Assembly (NCBI RefSeq): GCF_030412785.1
Contig: NZ_CP125295.1
Coordinates: 124,001-188,000, forward strand
DNA from: Paraburkholderia sabiae
Lineage (GTDB): Bacteria; Pseudomonadota; Gammaproteobacteria; Burkholderiales; Burkholderiaceae
Direction of reading: 5' to 3'
Length of the DNA: 64,000 nt
The position numbers were made by a program, and so were the translations under genes. Shown here piece by piece: positions 19,150 through 30,039 of this stretch (its first letter is position 1; each line of letters starts with the position of its first letter). The notes below the pieces were generated by a model. It saw only the letters and a list, made by a program, of their open reading frames with translations, ran no database searches and was not told where the DNA came from.

Positions 19150-20724
19150 ATGTCCTTCAGACTTCCCGCCTATCTGCATCGCAACCGCCACGGCATGCTG
19201 TATTTCCGGCTGACCGTGCCGCCCGACCTGCGCCCTATTGTGGGACAGGCCGAGATCTATCGCAGCCTAGGCAGTGCCAGCGTGCGCCAGGCCGCCGACA
19301 TGGCGCAGACCCTCAGGATCGCGCTGCATCGCCTGTTTTCGGATCTGAGAGGGAACGGGGGAGAGGGCATGAACGAGGAAGCATACAAGGCACTGCGGGC
19401 GCTGCTCGACCAGCGGAAGATTGCGGCGCGCCAGATGGAGGCGCGGGAGGAGCTGGAACAGCAGATCTCCGGGATGAAGTCCGAGCAGTTCCGGACGGCA
19501 GCCGAACACCAGCGCACGCTGGAGGCCGTGCAGACCGCCCAGGCCATCGTCGTCGCGCAGGTGGTCAGGGCGGCTGACCACACCGTGCCGGCTGGGGAAC
19601 CCGGCCCTAAGCAAGGCGCCGCGGGCGTGCCGTTTTCACAGCTGTTCGATGCGTTCTGCCGCTTCAAGGAGGGTGCAGGGGAGTGGCGCGACCCCGAATC
19701 CGAGCGGCTCTACCGTTACGGTCCCATCGTGCGGGAATTCATTGCGTGCGTGGGCGACGTCGCCGACGTGTCGCTGGATGGTGCCGTGATCCGGGCGTTC
19801 AAGCAGGCGCTGGTCGGACGGGACGATTTCAGCCAGGCGAAGAAGACGAAATATTTCGAGCATATCGCCGCGATCCTGCGCTGGGCGCGCACCGAGCAAT
19901 ACATCCGGGACGACCTTGCCAGTATCCTCAAGATGCCGGCGAAGAAGTCCACCGGGGGCTATGAGCCGTTCTCGGATGACGATCTCAGGCGCCTGTTTGA
20001 ATCCGACGACTACCGCGATGGAACCTTCGCCAAGGCGTCGCAGTTCTGGATCCCGCTGATCGGTCTCTACACGGGCGCCCGGATTACCGAGATCGCACAG
20101 CTGCACTTGAGCGACATCCGCCAGCAGGACGGTGTCTGGCTGATCGACATCAACGATGACGACCTGAGAAAGCAACTGAAGTCCGAGAGCGCCACCCGCA
20201 CGGTGCCGATCCATCCGGTGCTGGTCGGGATTGGGCTGCTGCGTTACCACGCCGAGGTCAAGGCGGAAGGCTACGATCGGCTGTTTCCTGACCTGACGCG
20301 CACGAACAAGGCGAAGGACAGCTTCGGGGCCGACCCGTCGGAGTTCTTCACTGGCTACCGGCGCAAGCTCGGCGTTACCTCGAGGACCGAGACGTTCTGT
20401 GCGACGACCAGCAAGTGGATCGGCCGCGGCACGAAGGTCTTTCACTCCCTGCGCGACACCGCCAACAGTAAGCTCCGGCACGCGGGCGTAACGCAGGAGC
20501 GGCGGGAACGGCTCGTTGGTCACGCGTCGCGCGATGTCAACAATCGGCACTATCGCCCGGCGGACATCAACCAGATGTTTCCGCTGGCTGGCTTGCTCGA
20601 AGATATCAGGAAGTTAGACTACGGCCTGACGCATGCGTCCTACATCGGCACAGCGCGCCATCGGCAGGAGCGAGTGAAGGGTGCGCAGCGGCAAGGAAGG
20701 ATTGATGCGGACGCGAAGGAATGA
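19150..20724 (+). CDS. Tyrosine site-specific integrase (DUF6538 N-terminus)
   Basis: A 524-residue phage-type integrase that recombines island and tRNA attachment sites. The N-terminus (PAYLHRNRHGMLYFRLTVP) matches the DUF6538 domain. A SAM-like core-binding domain lies around 165-255. The catalytic domain shows R311 in TGARITE, H432-x-x-R435 in FHSLRD, H458 in VGHASRD and the nucleophile Y468 in NRHY. ATG 19150 gives the usual MSFRLP start; the open frame extends to TTG 19072 through the hairpin and arm-site repeats, which argues against the longer form. All catalytic residues are intact, so it is probably active. Confidence 0.93.
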   Translation: MSFRLPAYLHRNRHGMLYFRLTVPPDLRPIVGQAEIYRSLGSASVRQAADMAQTLRIALHRLFSDLRGNGGEGMNEEAYKALRALLDQRKIAARQMEAREELEQQISGMKSEQFRTAAEHQRTLEAVQTAQAIVVAQVVRAADHTVPAGEPGPKQGAAGVPFSQLFDAFCRFKEGAGEWRDPESERLYRYGPIVREFIACVGDVADVSLDGAVIRAFKQALVGRDDFSQAKKTKYFEHIAAILRWARTEQYIRDDLASILKMPAKKSTGGYEPFSDDDLRRLFESDDYRDGTFAKASQFWIPLIGLYTGARITEIAQLHLSDIRQQDGVWLIDINDDDLRKQLKSESATRTVPIHPVLVGIGLLRYHAEVKAEGYDRLFPDLTRTNKAKDSFGADPSEFFTGYRRKLGVTSRTETFCATTSKWIGRGTKVFHSLRDTANSKLRHAGVTQERRERLVGHASRDVNNRHYRPADINQMFPLAGLLEDIRKLDYGLTHASYIGTARHRQERVKGAQRQGRIDADAKE

Positions 20725-22101
20725 AGCCGCCGTCACTGGGTTAAGGGCACTTCTAGATCTCCAGTCACACAGGGGCCAACGCGCTTGCGAACAAAGGAGA
20801 CCATTACGGTCTCAAGGGGGCTCATAGGAGTGGCCGCAAGCGTATCCCGAGGACGGCTAGGTCGGCATGGCCTTCCTTGGAACGTCGGCTGTTCGATCGG
20901 CATAAGGATCCTCGCATGAGCCTGCTCCGTTGGAATCTGAGTTCAACGCATAAATGGGGGCCGCAGGCATGGCGAATCCCAACTGGTCGATTCATACGAA
21001 CGGCGACCTAGATCTCGCGAGCAAACAACAAAGTGTGCAGGAGAGTGGCTAGTGCGCGTGCTGACACTTTGTTGGGCTCGGATATTCGAGAGCTACGCAT
21101 TAATAAGGGCGCGCAGTCTGACGGCTGGCGCATAAGTTGGGGCATGCGGCAGTTGGACTATGCGCCAATGTTCGCGTCCAGCTGCAAGATTATGCGCGAT
21201 GGGTCGCTGCCATTTTGCGATCGGTCTTCAAACCGGCCAGCATCAAGTTTTTGCCTCCTTCTATGTGCTGCGGAGCGGCTATCTCATGATGCATTTATTC
21301 TGAAGCGCTCGTTATCTTTGCGTGCGCTGATGCGTAGGCCATTAGCGTGCGGCTCGCACAGCGGCCTTCGTGGGCTGGTCGCTATCAAAAAACTTGTGGA
21401 TCATATCTAGCGGCGCGAGGACCTTCGGCTAACGTATAAGTTGGGGCGACTCTTCGAAGTGCCGAAGCGCACAAGTAGATGTGTGGCAACTTTGCGGGAA
21501 TTCGGTGCGGACGCGCCCTATAAGCCGTATTGCATTCGCCATCGCTGCGGCAGGCAGATCCCGCAAGCAGGGGCGGCCCTGTAGAATAGGCGGAAAACGA
21601 GCTAAGTGGAGGCAAGTCAAGCCTTCGCCGGGGGATTGCGAATGAAGTGCTGGACACACCAAAAAATCAACTGGCCAATCCAAGGGCGAACTTGGCGTGT
21701 GACCGCACGAGAAGAATGGCCGCGCTCATAGCGGAGCTGAGTAAGGCCGCGAGTGTTACCGACAATTCGTGGGCTGTCGGGTGTGACTTCGAACAGCACT
21801 GGGTTCGACTAGGGCGGATTGACCCATCTAGGGTCTGCTCAATGATGGGCCAGTCCGCGGTGCCAATCGGGCAATCGCTTCCAGGCGACCAACGGCCTGC
21901 TCGCGGCAGAGTCTCAGCGTGGACGAAATGTTCTTGCGGAAGATGAAGCACACCACGTCCCTTCACTAATATTCGCCACATCTGGCAGATCATTCACGTC
22001 TAACATTGGTTTTCTATCAAGAAAATGGGCGTGGCCTGCAAGAACGTTGAATGCCTGCTGACCAGTGAGCTTTGCCTACCAGCGACTCAAGGATCTTTTA
22101 T
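20725..22101. other. Gene-poor 1.4-kb region with dispersed repeats
   Basis: No supported gene. The stretch holds at least three copies of a motif close to ACGCATAAGTTGGGGC (20946-20961, 21129-21143, 21432-21447) and looks like decayed mobile DNA. It separates the integrase from the helicase operon and should contain the operon promoter near its right end, where it becomes AT-richer (21960-22100). Confidence 0.5.
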
Positions 22102-25100
22102 ATGAAAGCCTTCGAATTCGATCACAATCTCATAAAAAATTACGAGCGCTTCTCGAGGTCTTTCACTGAAATCCGGGCGAGCGACATCAAAAAGAAGGTC
22201 GAAGAAGAATATGAGGCTGGGCGCTTCTGGCCTGGCAGTCTGTTGTCGCTGAACCCGCGTTATCGCGACGGACCAACCGTTGATGAGCTCGTAGCTTCTG
22301 GAGACCTCGATAAGGCCACGGGCAGCATTTTCAGAATTGATGGCAACCCTATAGGCCTTCGTCGGCACCAGGCGCAGTCGATCGCAAAAGCGCGCAAAGG
22401 GGATAGCTATGTCGTGACTACTGGCACGGGCTCGGGAAAATCGCTTTGCTTCTTCGTCCCCATTGTGGATGCGATAGTGCGGGCGCTCCAGTCGGGTGCT
22501 CCCCGGCGCACGCGAGCGATCATCGTCTATCCGATGAACGCGCTTGCTAACAGCCAGATCAAGGAGATCGACAAGTTCATTTCCCAGTCGGGCCTACCTG
22601 AAACGCTGAAGCCGGTGGTCAAGCGCTATACCGGTCAAGAGTCCCGTGAGGAGCGTCAGCGCATTGCGGAAAACCCGCCTGACATCTTGTTGACCAACTT
22701 CATGATGGCCGAGCTGTTGTTGACGCGACAGGATGATCTCGACTCGCGTGTGATTGCCAATGCCGCCGGGCTGGAATTTATTGTTCTGGATGAGCTACAT
22801 ACCTATCGTGGGCGGCAAGGAGCCGATGTGGCGATCCTCGTGCGTCGTCTTCGAAACCGTTGCGCGCCGAACAATGAGCCGATCTACATCGGCACCTCGG
22901 CCACCATGTCTAGTGAAGGATCGGACGAGAGCAAGGCGCTGGCCGTCGCTGCGGTAGCGTCACGGCTATTCGGTGCTGATGTCGGGCCGGACGCTGTCAT
23001 CGACGAAGCGCTACAGCGCGCTACGGACGACAGCCTGACACTTGAAATCATTAAGCCGCAATTGGCGTCGGTGCTGACCAATCCGCTGTCGGAAGTTCTC
23101 ACTGACGACATTCTGCGGAAGCATCCGCTGGCCGTATGGGCCGAACTGGCGATTGGGCTGAAGGATGAGCAGGAGTTGCGCCGCCAAGCTCCTGTTCCTT
23201 TCGGGGACGCGGTGGAGCGACTTGCGATTGATAGCGGAGTCGACCGCGAGATCTGTCGCGAAGCGTTTGAACGATTCCTCACGCATGTCAGCCTCCCTGA
23301 GAAAGATCGCGGGGGGAAAGGTGATGGGGCCTTCCTTGCATTCAAGTTGCACCGGTTCATCTCGGGCGCGGGCGAAATATTTACTACGCTAACGGGGCGC
23401 CCCCGCCGTGTTTTATTCGAAGGGCAGCTTGAAGACCCGCAAGCGCCGGGTAACCGACTGTATCCGACCCGCTTCTGCCGCGCGTGCGGACAGGAGGTGC
23501 ACGTGGTCACAAAGATGGACAGTGCTGGCGGTCCGATATTCCTACCCCGCAGCATCGACGATGCGCCACTTGACGGCGAAGAGGCGGATGCTGCGGGCTA
23601 TCTCACACCGGTGGGCGACGGTGACTCGGACTACATTTTCAATGGCGAGATCGACACTTATCCCGAGGACTGGCGAGAAGAATACAAAGGGGATGAACGT
23701 CTGCGCGCTAACCGCAAGGAGAGAGCTCCCGCGCGCATTACCATCGGTCCCGACGGACGTTATAGCCCCGGCGGAGCCTCTTTCTGGTTTATTCCTGGTC
23801 GCTTCGGTTTCTGCCCGTCCTGCCATGAACAGCCGCATCCCAACATGCGGGAACGCAGCAAGCTGGCGGGTCTATCTGGTGAAGGGCGAACTTCGGCCAC
23901 CACGCTGCTGGTAGCGACTGCGTTGGAATGGATGAGCGAACCGGACAGCGGCGTTCCGCCCGAAAAGCGCAAGCTCCTCGGATTTACCGACAACCGGCAG
24001 GATGCCGCGCTTCAGGCGGGCCATTTCAACGATTTTCTCTTCGTCAGTCTTCTGCGCGGGGCGATGCTGCGTGCCGTGCTGGATGCTGGGCCGGAAGGTA
24101 TGAGTGAGGAGGAGTTCGGCCTAAAAACGGTTCGTGCACTTGGCTTTACAGCTGTGAACAAGGACGCGCGGGTCCATTGGATGCTGGAACCAGAGGCGGG
24201 CGCCGTAATCCGCGAGGATGCGCAACGGGCGTTGGCAAAGGTGCTGGCGCACCGCGTGTGGACTGATCTTCGGCGTGGCTGGCGCTTCACCAATCCCAGT
24301 CTTGCTGAACTGAAGTTGCTTGCAGTCGAATTCGTCGGCTTGAGCGATATCGCCGAGAATCATGCGGCTTTGAGTAACGTGCTGCCCGCGTTCGGAAGTA
24401 TGGAAGTTGAGCAGCGTCGCAAAGTCGTGCACGCCATCCTGCAATTCTTCCTTGAGGGCCTAGCGGTTAATACCGAAGCCTTAGATCGGACGGTGCTCGA
24501 CGGTATCAGCCAGAAGTCGCGCGGCGTTTTGCGTATGCCTTGGGCAATCGATCAAAAGGAAACGCTTCGCGGCAATACCACGCTCTTCCTTCAGGCGCCG
24601 GGTAAGGACCGGGTCAACCTGCGGGAAGAGCAAACCATTCTGCGCGCTGGGCATAATTCTCGACTCGGGCGCCTGATCAATCGCAAGTCGATGATCGGCA
24701 CACGACTGAAGAAGGACGACTATCTTGCATTCATGACTGGCTTGATGGGCATTCTGCAGCGCGAAGGGCTTGTCATGCCGGTCGAGATCGAAGCGGACCT
24801 TTCCGGCTGGCGGCTCGCGCCTTCCGCCGTCCGTATTGTTGCCGGTCCTGCTGCGTTGGGACAGGACGTCAAGGGCAACTCGTTCTTTACTGGGCATTAT
24901 TCAGACATCGCGGCGGACCTCAAAGCCGGGCTCGGTAGCTTCCAGGGTCTGGAGGCGCGGGAGCACACCGCTCAGGTCACGCAGCGGCAGCGCGAATGGC
25001 GGGAATGGCGGTTCCGCTTTGAGGCGAGTGATCGTGAACTTCTTAAGGACAAGGTCGCCGAGCTGAAGGCTGCGGGCGAGTCAAATCAATTCCTGCCCGC

Positions 25101-27267
25101 GCTGTTCTGTTCCCCGACGATGGAACTCGGCGTTGACATCTCCGCACTCAATGCGGTCTATCTTCGCAACGTGCCGCCGACGCCAGCGAACTATGCTCAG
25201 CGGGCGGGCCGCGCGGGCCGTTCGGGTCAGGCCGCCGTAATCGTTACATATTGCGCGGCACAGTCTCCGCACGACCAATATTTCTTCAATCGACGCAACG
25301 ACATGGTGGCGGGGGTGGTGCGACCTCCGGCCCTCGACATCACTAATGAAGAACTCGTGCGTTCGCATCTGCACGCGGTGTGGTTGGCAGAGACGAAGCT
25401 GGCGCTGTCGCCCGACATTCCCGAGATCCTGGACTTGACGAAGACGGGCTACCCGCTCAAGCCGGATGTGCTGGAAACGATACGAATGCCTTCGCTCGTC
25501 ACGGCCAGCCGGGCTCCGATGGAGCAGGTGCTAAGTAAAATCCTTGACTCAGTTGGCGGAACGAGGCCTGTTTGGCTTGATGACCAGGAGGCGTTCATCG
25601 TCTCTGTTGCGACAAACGCGCCTGACCGATTCAACGAGGCCTTCGACCGCTGGCGGGAGCTTTACCATTCTGCGCGCAGTCAGCTTGCGGAGGCGAACAA
25701 AAATTCGATGAACGCAGGGTTGTCCAAAGCGGACCGCCAAAAGATTAAGGCTTCACAGATGCAGGCGACCGATCAGCTCGCCATATTGGAGCAAGGCAAG
25801 GCGTCAAACGGGTCCGACTTCTATTCGTATCGCTATCTGGCAACTGAAGGGTTTCTTCCGGGCTACAACTTCCCACGTTTGCCCCTGTATGCGTTTGTTC
25901 CTGGCGACGGCAAAACCGGGTCGTTTCTCCAGCGTGCGCGCTTCCTTGCCATCTCCGAATTCGGCCCGCGCAGTCTGATCTATCACGAGGGGCGCGCCTA
26001 TCGGGTCATGAAGGCCAAGCTCCCGCCGGAAGTGCGAAGTGGCGACGGCTTGGTGACGAAGGATATCCTCATCTGCCCAAATTGCGGGGCTTGTCACGAG
26101 AGAGAAGCCGAGCGCTGCCATGCCTGTCACGCGCCGATGGCGGGAGGGCTGCTGGTCCAGCGCACGCTGCGCATCGACAATCTCGAGGCAGCGCCGGCGG
26201 AACGGATTACGGCCAATGACGAAGAGCGGGTGAGGCAGGGCTTTGATCTCCAAACGGTGTTCTCCTGGCCGCGCAAGGACGGTCGCGTGCATGTCACCGA
26301 GGCGGAATTTCGTTGCGGAGACACACCGGTGCTCACGCTGCAATACGCGAATAGCGCTGAGATCAGCCGGATTAACAAGGGTCTCAAGCGACGAAAAATC
26401 ACTAGCCCATTGGGCTTTAATATCGATCCTCGCACAGGCTACTGGGCGAAGGCTGACGATGAAGGCGTGGACGCAGACAGTCCGCCGGATATCGCGAAAC
26501 CTGTGCGGATCGTGCCTATCGTGCGCGACCACAAAAACGCCCTGCTACTTCGTTTCAACGATCCAGAGACGCTAGCACGAGAGACGATAGCCACAGTCCA
26601 GCATGCGCTCATGCGTGGGATCGGGCTTGAGTTTCAGTTGGAGGAGGGCGAGATTCTGGGCGAGCCGTTGCCTGAGAGGACTAACCGGCGCTCCATTCTC
26701 GCCTACGAGGCAACCGAGGGCGGTGCGGGCGTGCTGAACCGGCTTATCGACGATCCCAAAGCCCTCGGCCGCGTCGCGCGTGCGGCGTTGTCGCTGATGC
26801 ACTTCGATCAGGTAGATGAGGCGATTGCGGCGGGTGACGCATCTCTCTTGATGGATAGGCCTAGCGATGCATGCGTCCGTGGCTGCTACCGATGCCTCCT
26901 GTCCTATTTCAACCAGCCGGATCACGAACTGATCGACAGGACGAGCCAACAGTCCAAGCGGATGCTGGTGGACCTCGCGCGAGGCGACGTCCATGTAACG
27001 CGAACTGTCGGCCTGGATGATGCACCGGAAGGCTGGTTCAAGGCGTTCAAGCATGCCGGCTTGCCGCGGGCCGATGCCGAGCCGGCTACGCTCGGCGGTC
27101 AGGAATTTCCTTACGTCTGGCGCGATTACAGGGTTGCGGCGACCGCCGAGACGTTGACTGACGCCGCCCAGTCATTCTCCGATGACATGGGCTGGACACT
27201 TTTCGAATTACCGCAAGAGCCCGGCCCGGATCTGCCGGCGAACTTCATTGCGGCCCTGAAGGAGTAG
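22102..27267 (+). CDS. Giant DEAD/DEAH helicase with C-terminal DUF1998 (DrmA/DruE-like)
   Basis: A 1,721-residue superfamily 2 helicase of the COG1205 type. Walker A TGTGSGKS is near 106-113, the DELH box near 228, SAT motif (GTSATMSS) near 275, and motif VI YAQRAGRAGRSGQ near 1031. Cys pairs occur in the middle (FCRACGQE, FCPSCHEQ) and near 1323 (CPNCGACHE...CHACH). The end has the DUF1998 cluster CVRGCYRCLLSYFNQPDHELIDR-like (about 1590). This architecture is shared by DISARM DrmA, Druantia DruE and MrfA; the length is nearer DruE or a DrmA+DrmB fusion. ATG 22102 follows AAGGA. First gene of a four-gene operon. Confidence 0.9.
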   Translation: MKAFEFDHNLIKNYERFSRSFTEIRASDIKKKVEEEYEAGRFWPGSLLSLNPRYRDGPTVDELVASGDLDKATGSIFRIDGNPIGLRRHQAQSIAKARKGDSYVVTTGTGSGKSLCFFVPIVDAIVRALQSGAPRRTRAIIVYPMNALANSQIKEIDKFISQSGLPETLKPVVKRYTGQESREERQRIAENPPDILLTNFMMAELLLTRQDDLDSRVIANAAGLEFIVLDELHTYRGRQGADVAILVRRLRNRCAPNNEPIYIGTSATMSSEGSDESKALAVAAVASRLFGADVGPDAVIDEALQRATDDSLTLEIIKPQLASVLTNPLSEVLTDDILRKHPLAVWAELAIGLKDEQELRRQAPVPFGDAVERLAIDSGVDREICREAFERFLTHVSLPEKDRGGKGDGAFLAFKLHRFISGAGEIFTTLTGRPRRVLFEGQLEDPQAPGNRLYPTRFCRACGQEVHVVTKMDSAGGPIFLPRSIDDAPLDGEEADAAGYLTPVGDGDSDYIFNGEIDTYPEDWREEYKGDERLRANRKERAPARITIGPDGRYSPGGASFWFIPGRFGFCPSCHEQPHPNMRERSKLAGLSGEGRTSATTLLVATALEWMSEPDSGVPPEKRKLLGFTDNRQDAALQAGHFNDFLFVSLLRGAMLRAVLDAGPEGMSEEEFGLKTVRALGFTAVNKDARVHWMLEPEAGAVIREDAQRALAKVLAHRVWTDLRRGWRFTNPSLAELKLLAVEFVGLSDIAENHAALSNVLPAFGSMEVEQRRKVVHAILQFFLEGLAVNTEALDRTVLDGISQKSRGVLRMPWAIDQKETLRGNTTLFLQAPGKDRVNLREEQTILRAGHNSRLGRLINRKSMIGTRLKKDDYLAFMTGLMGILQREGLVMPVEIEADLSGWRLAPSAVRIVAGPAALGQDVKGNSFFTGHYSDIAADLKAGLGSFQGLEAREHTAQVTQRQREWREWRFRFEASDRELLKDKVAELKAAGESNQFLPALFCSPTMELGVDISALNAVYLRNVPPTPANYAQRAGRAGRSGQAAVIVTYCAAQSPHDQYFFNRRNDMVAGVVRPPALDITNEELVRSHLHAVWLAETKLALSPDIPEILDLTKTGYPLKPDVLETIRMPSLVTASRAPMEQVLSKILDSVGGTRPVWLDDQEAFIVSVATNAPDRFNEAFDRWRELYHSARSQLAEANKNSMNAGLSKADRQKIKASQMQATDQLAILEQGKASNGSDFYSYRYLATEGFLPGYNFPRLPLYAFVPGDGKTGSFLQRARFLAISEFGPRSLIYHEGRAYRVMKAKLPPEVRSGDGLVTKDILICPNCGACHEREAERCHACHAPMAGGLLVQRTLRIDNLEAAPAERITANDEERVRQGFDLQTVFSWPRKDGRVHVTEAEFRCGDTPVLTLQYANSAEISRINKGLKRRKITSPLGFNIDPRTGYWAKADDEGVDADSPPDIAKPVRIVPIVRDHKNALLLRFNDPETLARETIATVQHALMRGIGLEFQLEEGEILGEPLPERTNRRSILAYEATEGGAGVLNRLIDDPKALGRVARAALSLMHFDQVDEAIAAGDASLLMDRPSDACVRGCYRCLLSYFNQPDHELIDRTSQQSKRMLVDLARGDVHVTRTVGLDDAPEGWFKAFKHAGLPRADAEPATLGGQEFPYVWRDYRVAATAETLTDAAQSFSDDMGWTLFELPQEPGPDLPANFIAALKE

Positions 27268-27270
27268 AGA

Positions 27271-30036
27271 ATGACCGTCGATTTTGCTCCGGGCGATCTT
27301 GTTCGCGCTCGTGGCCGTGAGTGGGTGACTCTGCCGGCGCCAGCCGATGGAATTCTGGCGCTGCGTCCACTCTCTGGCGCAGAGAGCGATGCGGTCATTC
27401 TCGATCCGCGTCTCGAGCTGATGCCGGTCGAGCTGGCGCACTTCGACTTACCGGAGGATGCCCGTCAGACGGTTCAATCCAAGGCTGTGCTGCTAGCCGA
27501 TGCATTACGCCTGACACTACGCCGAGGTGCCGGCCCTTTCCGTTCCGCCGCGCAATTGGCATTCGAACCACGGGTCTACCAGTTGGTGCCGCTTCTGATG
27601 GCGCTTCGACTTCAGGTCCCGCGCCTGCTCATCGCGGACGACGTTGGCATCGGCAAGACCATCGAAGCTGGACTGATCCTGCGTGAGCTGATGGACCGCG
27701 GCGAGCTCGACGCTTTTTCCGTGCTGTGCCCGCCGCATCTGGTCGAACAGTGGCTGACCGAGCTCAACTCCCGCTTCGGGATTGATGCGGTCGCCGTCAC
27801 TTCGGGCAGCGCGGCACGCCTCGAGCGCGGGTTGCCGGTGTCGCAGTCGCTGTTCGACGCGTATCCGTTCACGGTCGTCAGTCTTGACTACATCAAGGCA
27901 GACAAGCGCCGGGAAAACTTCGCCAAGGCATGTCCGGATTTCATCATCGTGGATGAAGCCCATGCGTGCGTTGGAACCGGCGCGGGCAAGCAGCAGCGCT
28001 TCGAACTCCTAACTGGCCTCGCGAAAGATCCTGAACGCCGGATGCTTCTGCTGACGGCCACACCGCATTCCGGCGACGAGGAAGAGTTCGGCCGTCTGCT
28101 TTCGCTGATCGATCCCGCGTTCGCCGCGATGAATTTCGATGACGCGAAGTATCGCGAGCGGCTGGCAAGGCACTTTGTTCAACGCCGGCGTATTGACATC
28201 ACAACGGGGGGCTGGCACGAGGAGCGGGTATTTCCGAAACATGAGACCACCGAGCTTCCCTACGGGTTGTTGCCAGCCCAAATCGCCTTTCAGGAGGCCG
28301 TGATTGATTACTGCCTTGAGGTGGTTTCACGGGTCGGCGGCAATTTCAAGAGTCGGCGGTTAGCGTTTTGGAACACCTTGGCGCTCATGCGCTGCGTCGG
28401 GTCCTCTCCAGCCGCGGCGCTGAGCGCGTTGCGCAACCGCATGGACAACGAAAGCGAGCGGATCGAACCCGAGATCTATGACGACGACGGTGATGATGGC
28501 GACGCAGTCGATCTCGAGCCGGCCGCCGGCTTCGCCACCGAGTCGGCCCTGTTTTCTTTGGTCGAGCAGGCGGAAACCCTGCTCGAGGTAGCGGACCCGA
28601 AGCTGGACGGGCTGATCGAGATCCTCAAACCGTTGTTGAAGAAAGGGGCGAACCCGGTCGTCTTCTGCCGCTATCTCGCAACGGCCGACTACGTGCGCGA
28701 CGGGTTGCGTCGCGCATTCCCAAAGCTGACCATCGAAGCCGTCACGGGCATGCTGACGCCGGACGAGCGCCGCGATCGCGTGGCGGAGCTGGTCGCGGAA
28801 GAAGAGGGCAAGGGCGGGCAGCGCCTGCTCGTCGCGACCGACTGCCTATCTGAGGGAATCAACCTTCAACAGGCATTCGATACGGTCATCCACTACGACC
28901 TGTCGTGGAATCCGACCCGCCATCAACAGCGGGAAGGACGTGTCGATCGCTTCGGCCAGCCGGCGCAGCTCGTGCGCTCCATCATGATGTTCTCGCCCGA
29001 TAGCGCAATCGACGGCGCAGTGCTCGAAGTGATCCTGCGCAAAGCCGCCGAAATCCGCAAAGCCACCGGCGTCACCGTGCCGCTTCCGGATGAACGGGGC
29101 CCGGTAACGGACGCTCTCATGGCATCGGTGATGCTGCGTCGAGGCGGCAAGAAACAACTGGCCCTGGACCTCCGTCTGGATGACGGCACCCAGGTGATGG
29201 AAGCACGATGGCGTGATGTCGCCGAAAACGAGACGAAATCGCGTGCCCGCTTCGCCCAGAACGCGATGAAGCCGCAAGAGGTCGCGCCGGAATGGGAGAA
29301 GGTCCGTAGCTTCCTGGGTTCGCCCACGGATGTCCGGCGCTTCGTCGAAGCGACGATGGCCCGCTTCGGTATGCCGCTGGAAGCGAAGCAGTCGCTGCTG
29401 CTCGCGCATCTGTCGGGCCTCGACGCGGCGCTGCGCGAGCGCCTCGAACAGCGCAACCTGCAAGGCTCGATTCGCCTGGCGCTGGCTGAGCCAGCACCGT
29501 CCGGGGCCGCACTTCTCACCCGGACCCATCCCCTGACTGCGACGCTGGCGGAATCCTTGCTCGAAGCCTCGCTCGATCCTGTGGCATTGAGCGCTCTTGG
29601 TATTGGCCGTGTCGGTGCCTGGCCCACGAATGCCGTGCAGAGGCTGACGCGGCTAGCCTTGGTGCGCATCCGTTTCAAGCTGACCGTTCATGCGCGTAAA
29701 GAGCGCCTTCTGCTCGCGGAGGAAGCCTCCCTTGTGGCCTTGCAGGGCGACGAGATTGTCGCGGTAGGAGACGAGGCACGCGCGCTGCTCAACGCTCCCG
29801 CGATTTCAGATCTGGCGCAATCGGCGCGGGACCGGTTCATTCGCAAGGCTAATGAGGATCTGCTCGGCCTCCTTGACGGCCCATTGGCGGACTATGTGCG
29901 GAATCGGGCCGATGAACTCACGGAGGATCACGCCCGTCTTCGGGCTGCTGCTGGATCTGTTTCACGGGTGACTGTTGAAGCCATTCTTCCGCCCGATGTG
30001 ATCGGTCTCTTCGTCCTTATTCCGAGCGAGATGTAA
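27271..30036 (+). CDS. SNF2-family helicase/translocase (DrmD-like)
   Basis: A 921-residue SNF2-type ATPase. Motif I is ADDVGIGKTIEAG (near 121-133), motif II VDEAH (near 226), motif III TATPHSGDEEEF, and the C-terminal lobe ends with DLSWNPTRHQQREGRVDRFGQ-type motifs V-VI (near 540-560). The HSGDEEEF extension after motif III is typical of the HepA/RapA-like branch to which DrmD of class 1 DISARM belongs. It starts 3 bp after the DUF1998 helicase stop with AAGGAG overlapping that stop, and lies 3 bp before the methylase gene, so the three are co-translated. Likely translocates on DNA during recognition of unmodified invaders (inference). Confidence 0.9.
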   Translation: MTVDFAPGDLVRARGREWVTLPAPADGILALRPLSGAESDAVILDPRLELMPVELAHFDLPEDARQTVQSKAVLLADALRLTLRRGAGPFRSAAQLAFEPRVYQLVPLLMALRLQVPRLLIADDVGIGKTIEAGLILRELMDRGELDAFSVLCPPHLVEQWLTELNSRFGIDAVAVTSGSAARLERGLPVSQSLFDAYPFTVVSLDYIKADKRRENFAKACPDFIIVDEAHACVGTGAGKQQRFELLTGLAKDPERRMLLLTATPHSGDEEEFGRLLSLIDPAFAAMNFDDAKYRERLARHFVQRRRIDITTGGWHEERVFPKHETTELPYGLLPAQIAFQEAVIDYCLEVVSRVGGNFKSRRLAFWNTLALMRCVGSSPAAALSALRNRMDNESERIEPEIYDDDGDDGDAVDLEPAAGFATESALFSLVEQAETLLEVADPKLDGLIEILKPLLKKGANPVVFCRYLATADYVRDGLRRAFPKLTIEAVTGMLTPDERRDRVAELVAEEEGKGGQRLLVATDCLSEGINLQQAFDTVIHYDLSWNPTRHQQREGRVDRFGQPAQLVRSIMMFSPDSAIDGAVLEVILRKAAEIRKATGVTVPLPDERGPVTDALMASVMLRRGGKKQLALDLRLDDGTQVMEARWRDVAENETKSRARFAQNAMKPQEVAPEWEKVRSFLGSPTDVRRFVEATMARFGMPLEAKQSLLLAHLSGLDAALRERLEQRNLQGSIRLALAEPAPSGAALLTRTHPLTATLAESLLEASLDPVALSALGIGRVGAWPTNAVQRLTRLALVRIRFKLTVHARKERLLLAEEASLVALQGDEIVAVGDEARALLNAPAISDLAQSARDRFIRKANEDLLGLLDGPLADYVRNRADELTEDHARLRAAAGSVSRVTVEAILPPDVIGLFVLIPSEM

Positions 30037-30039
30037 GTC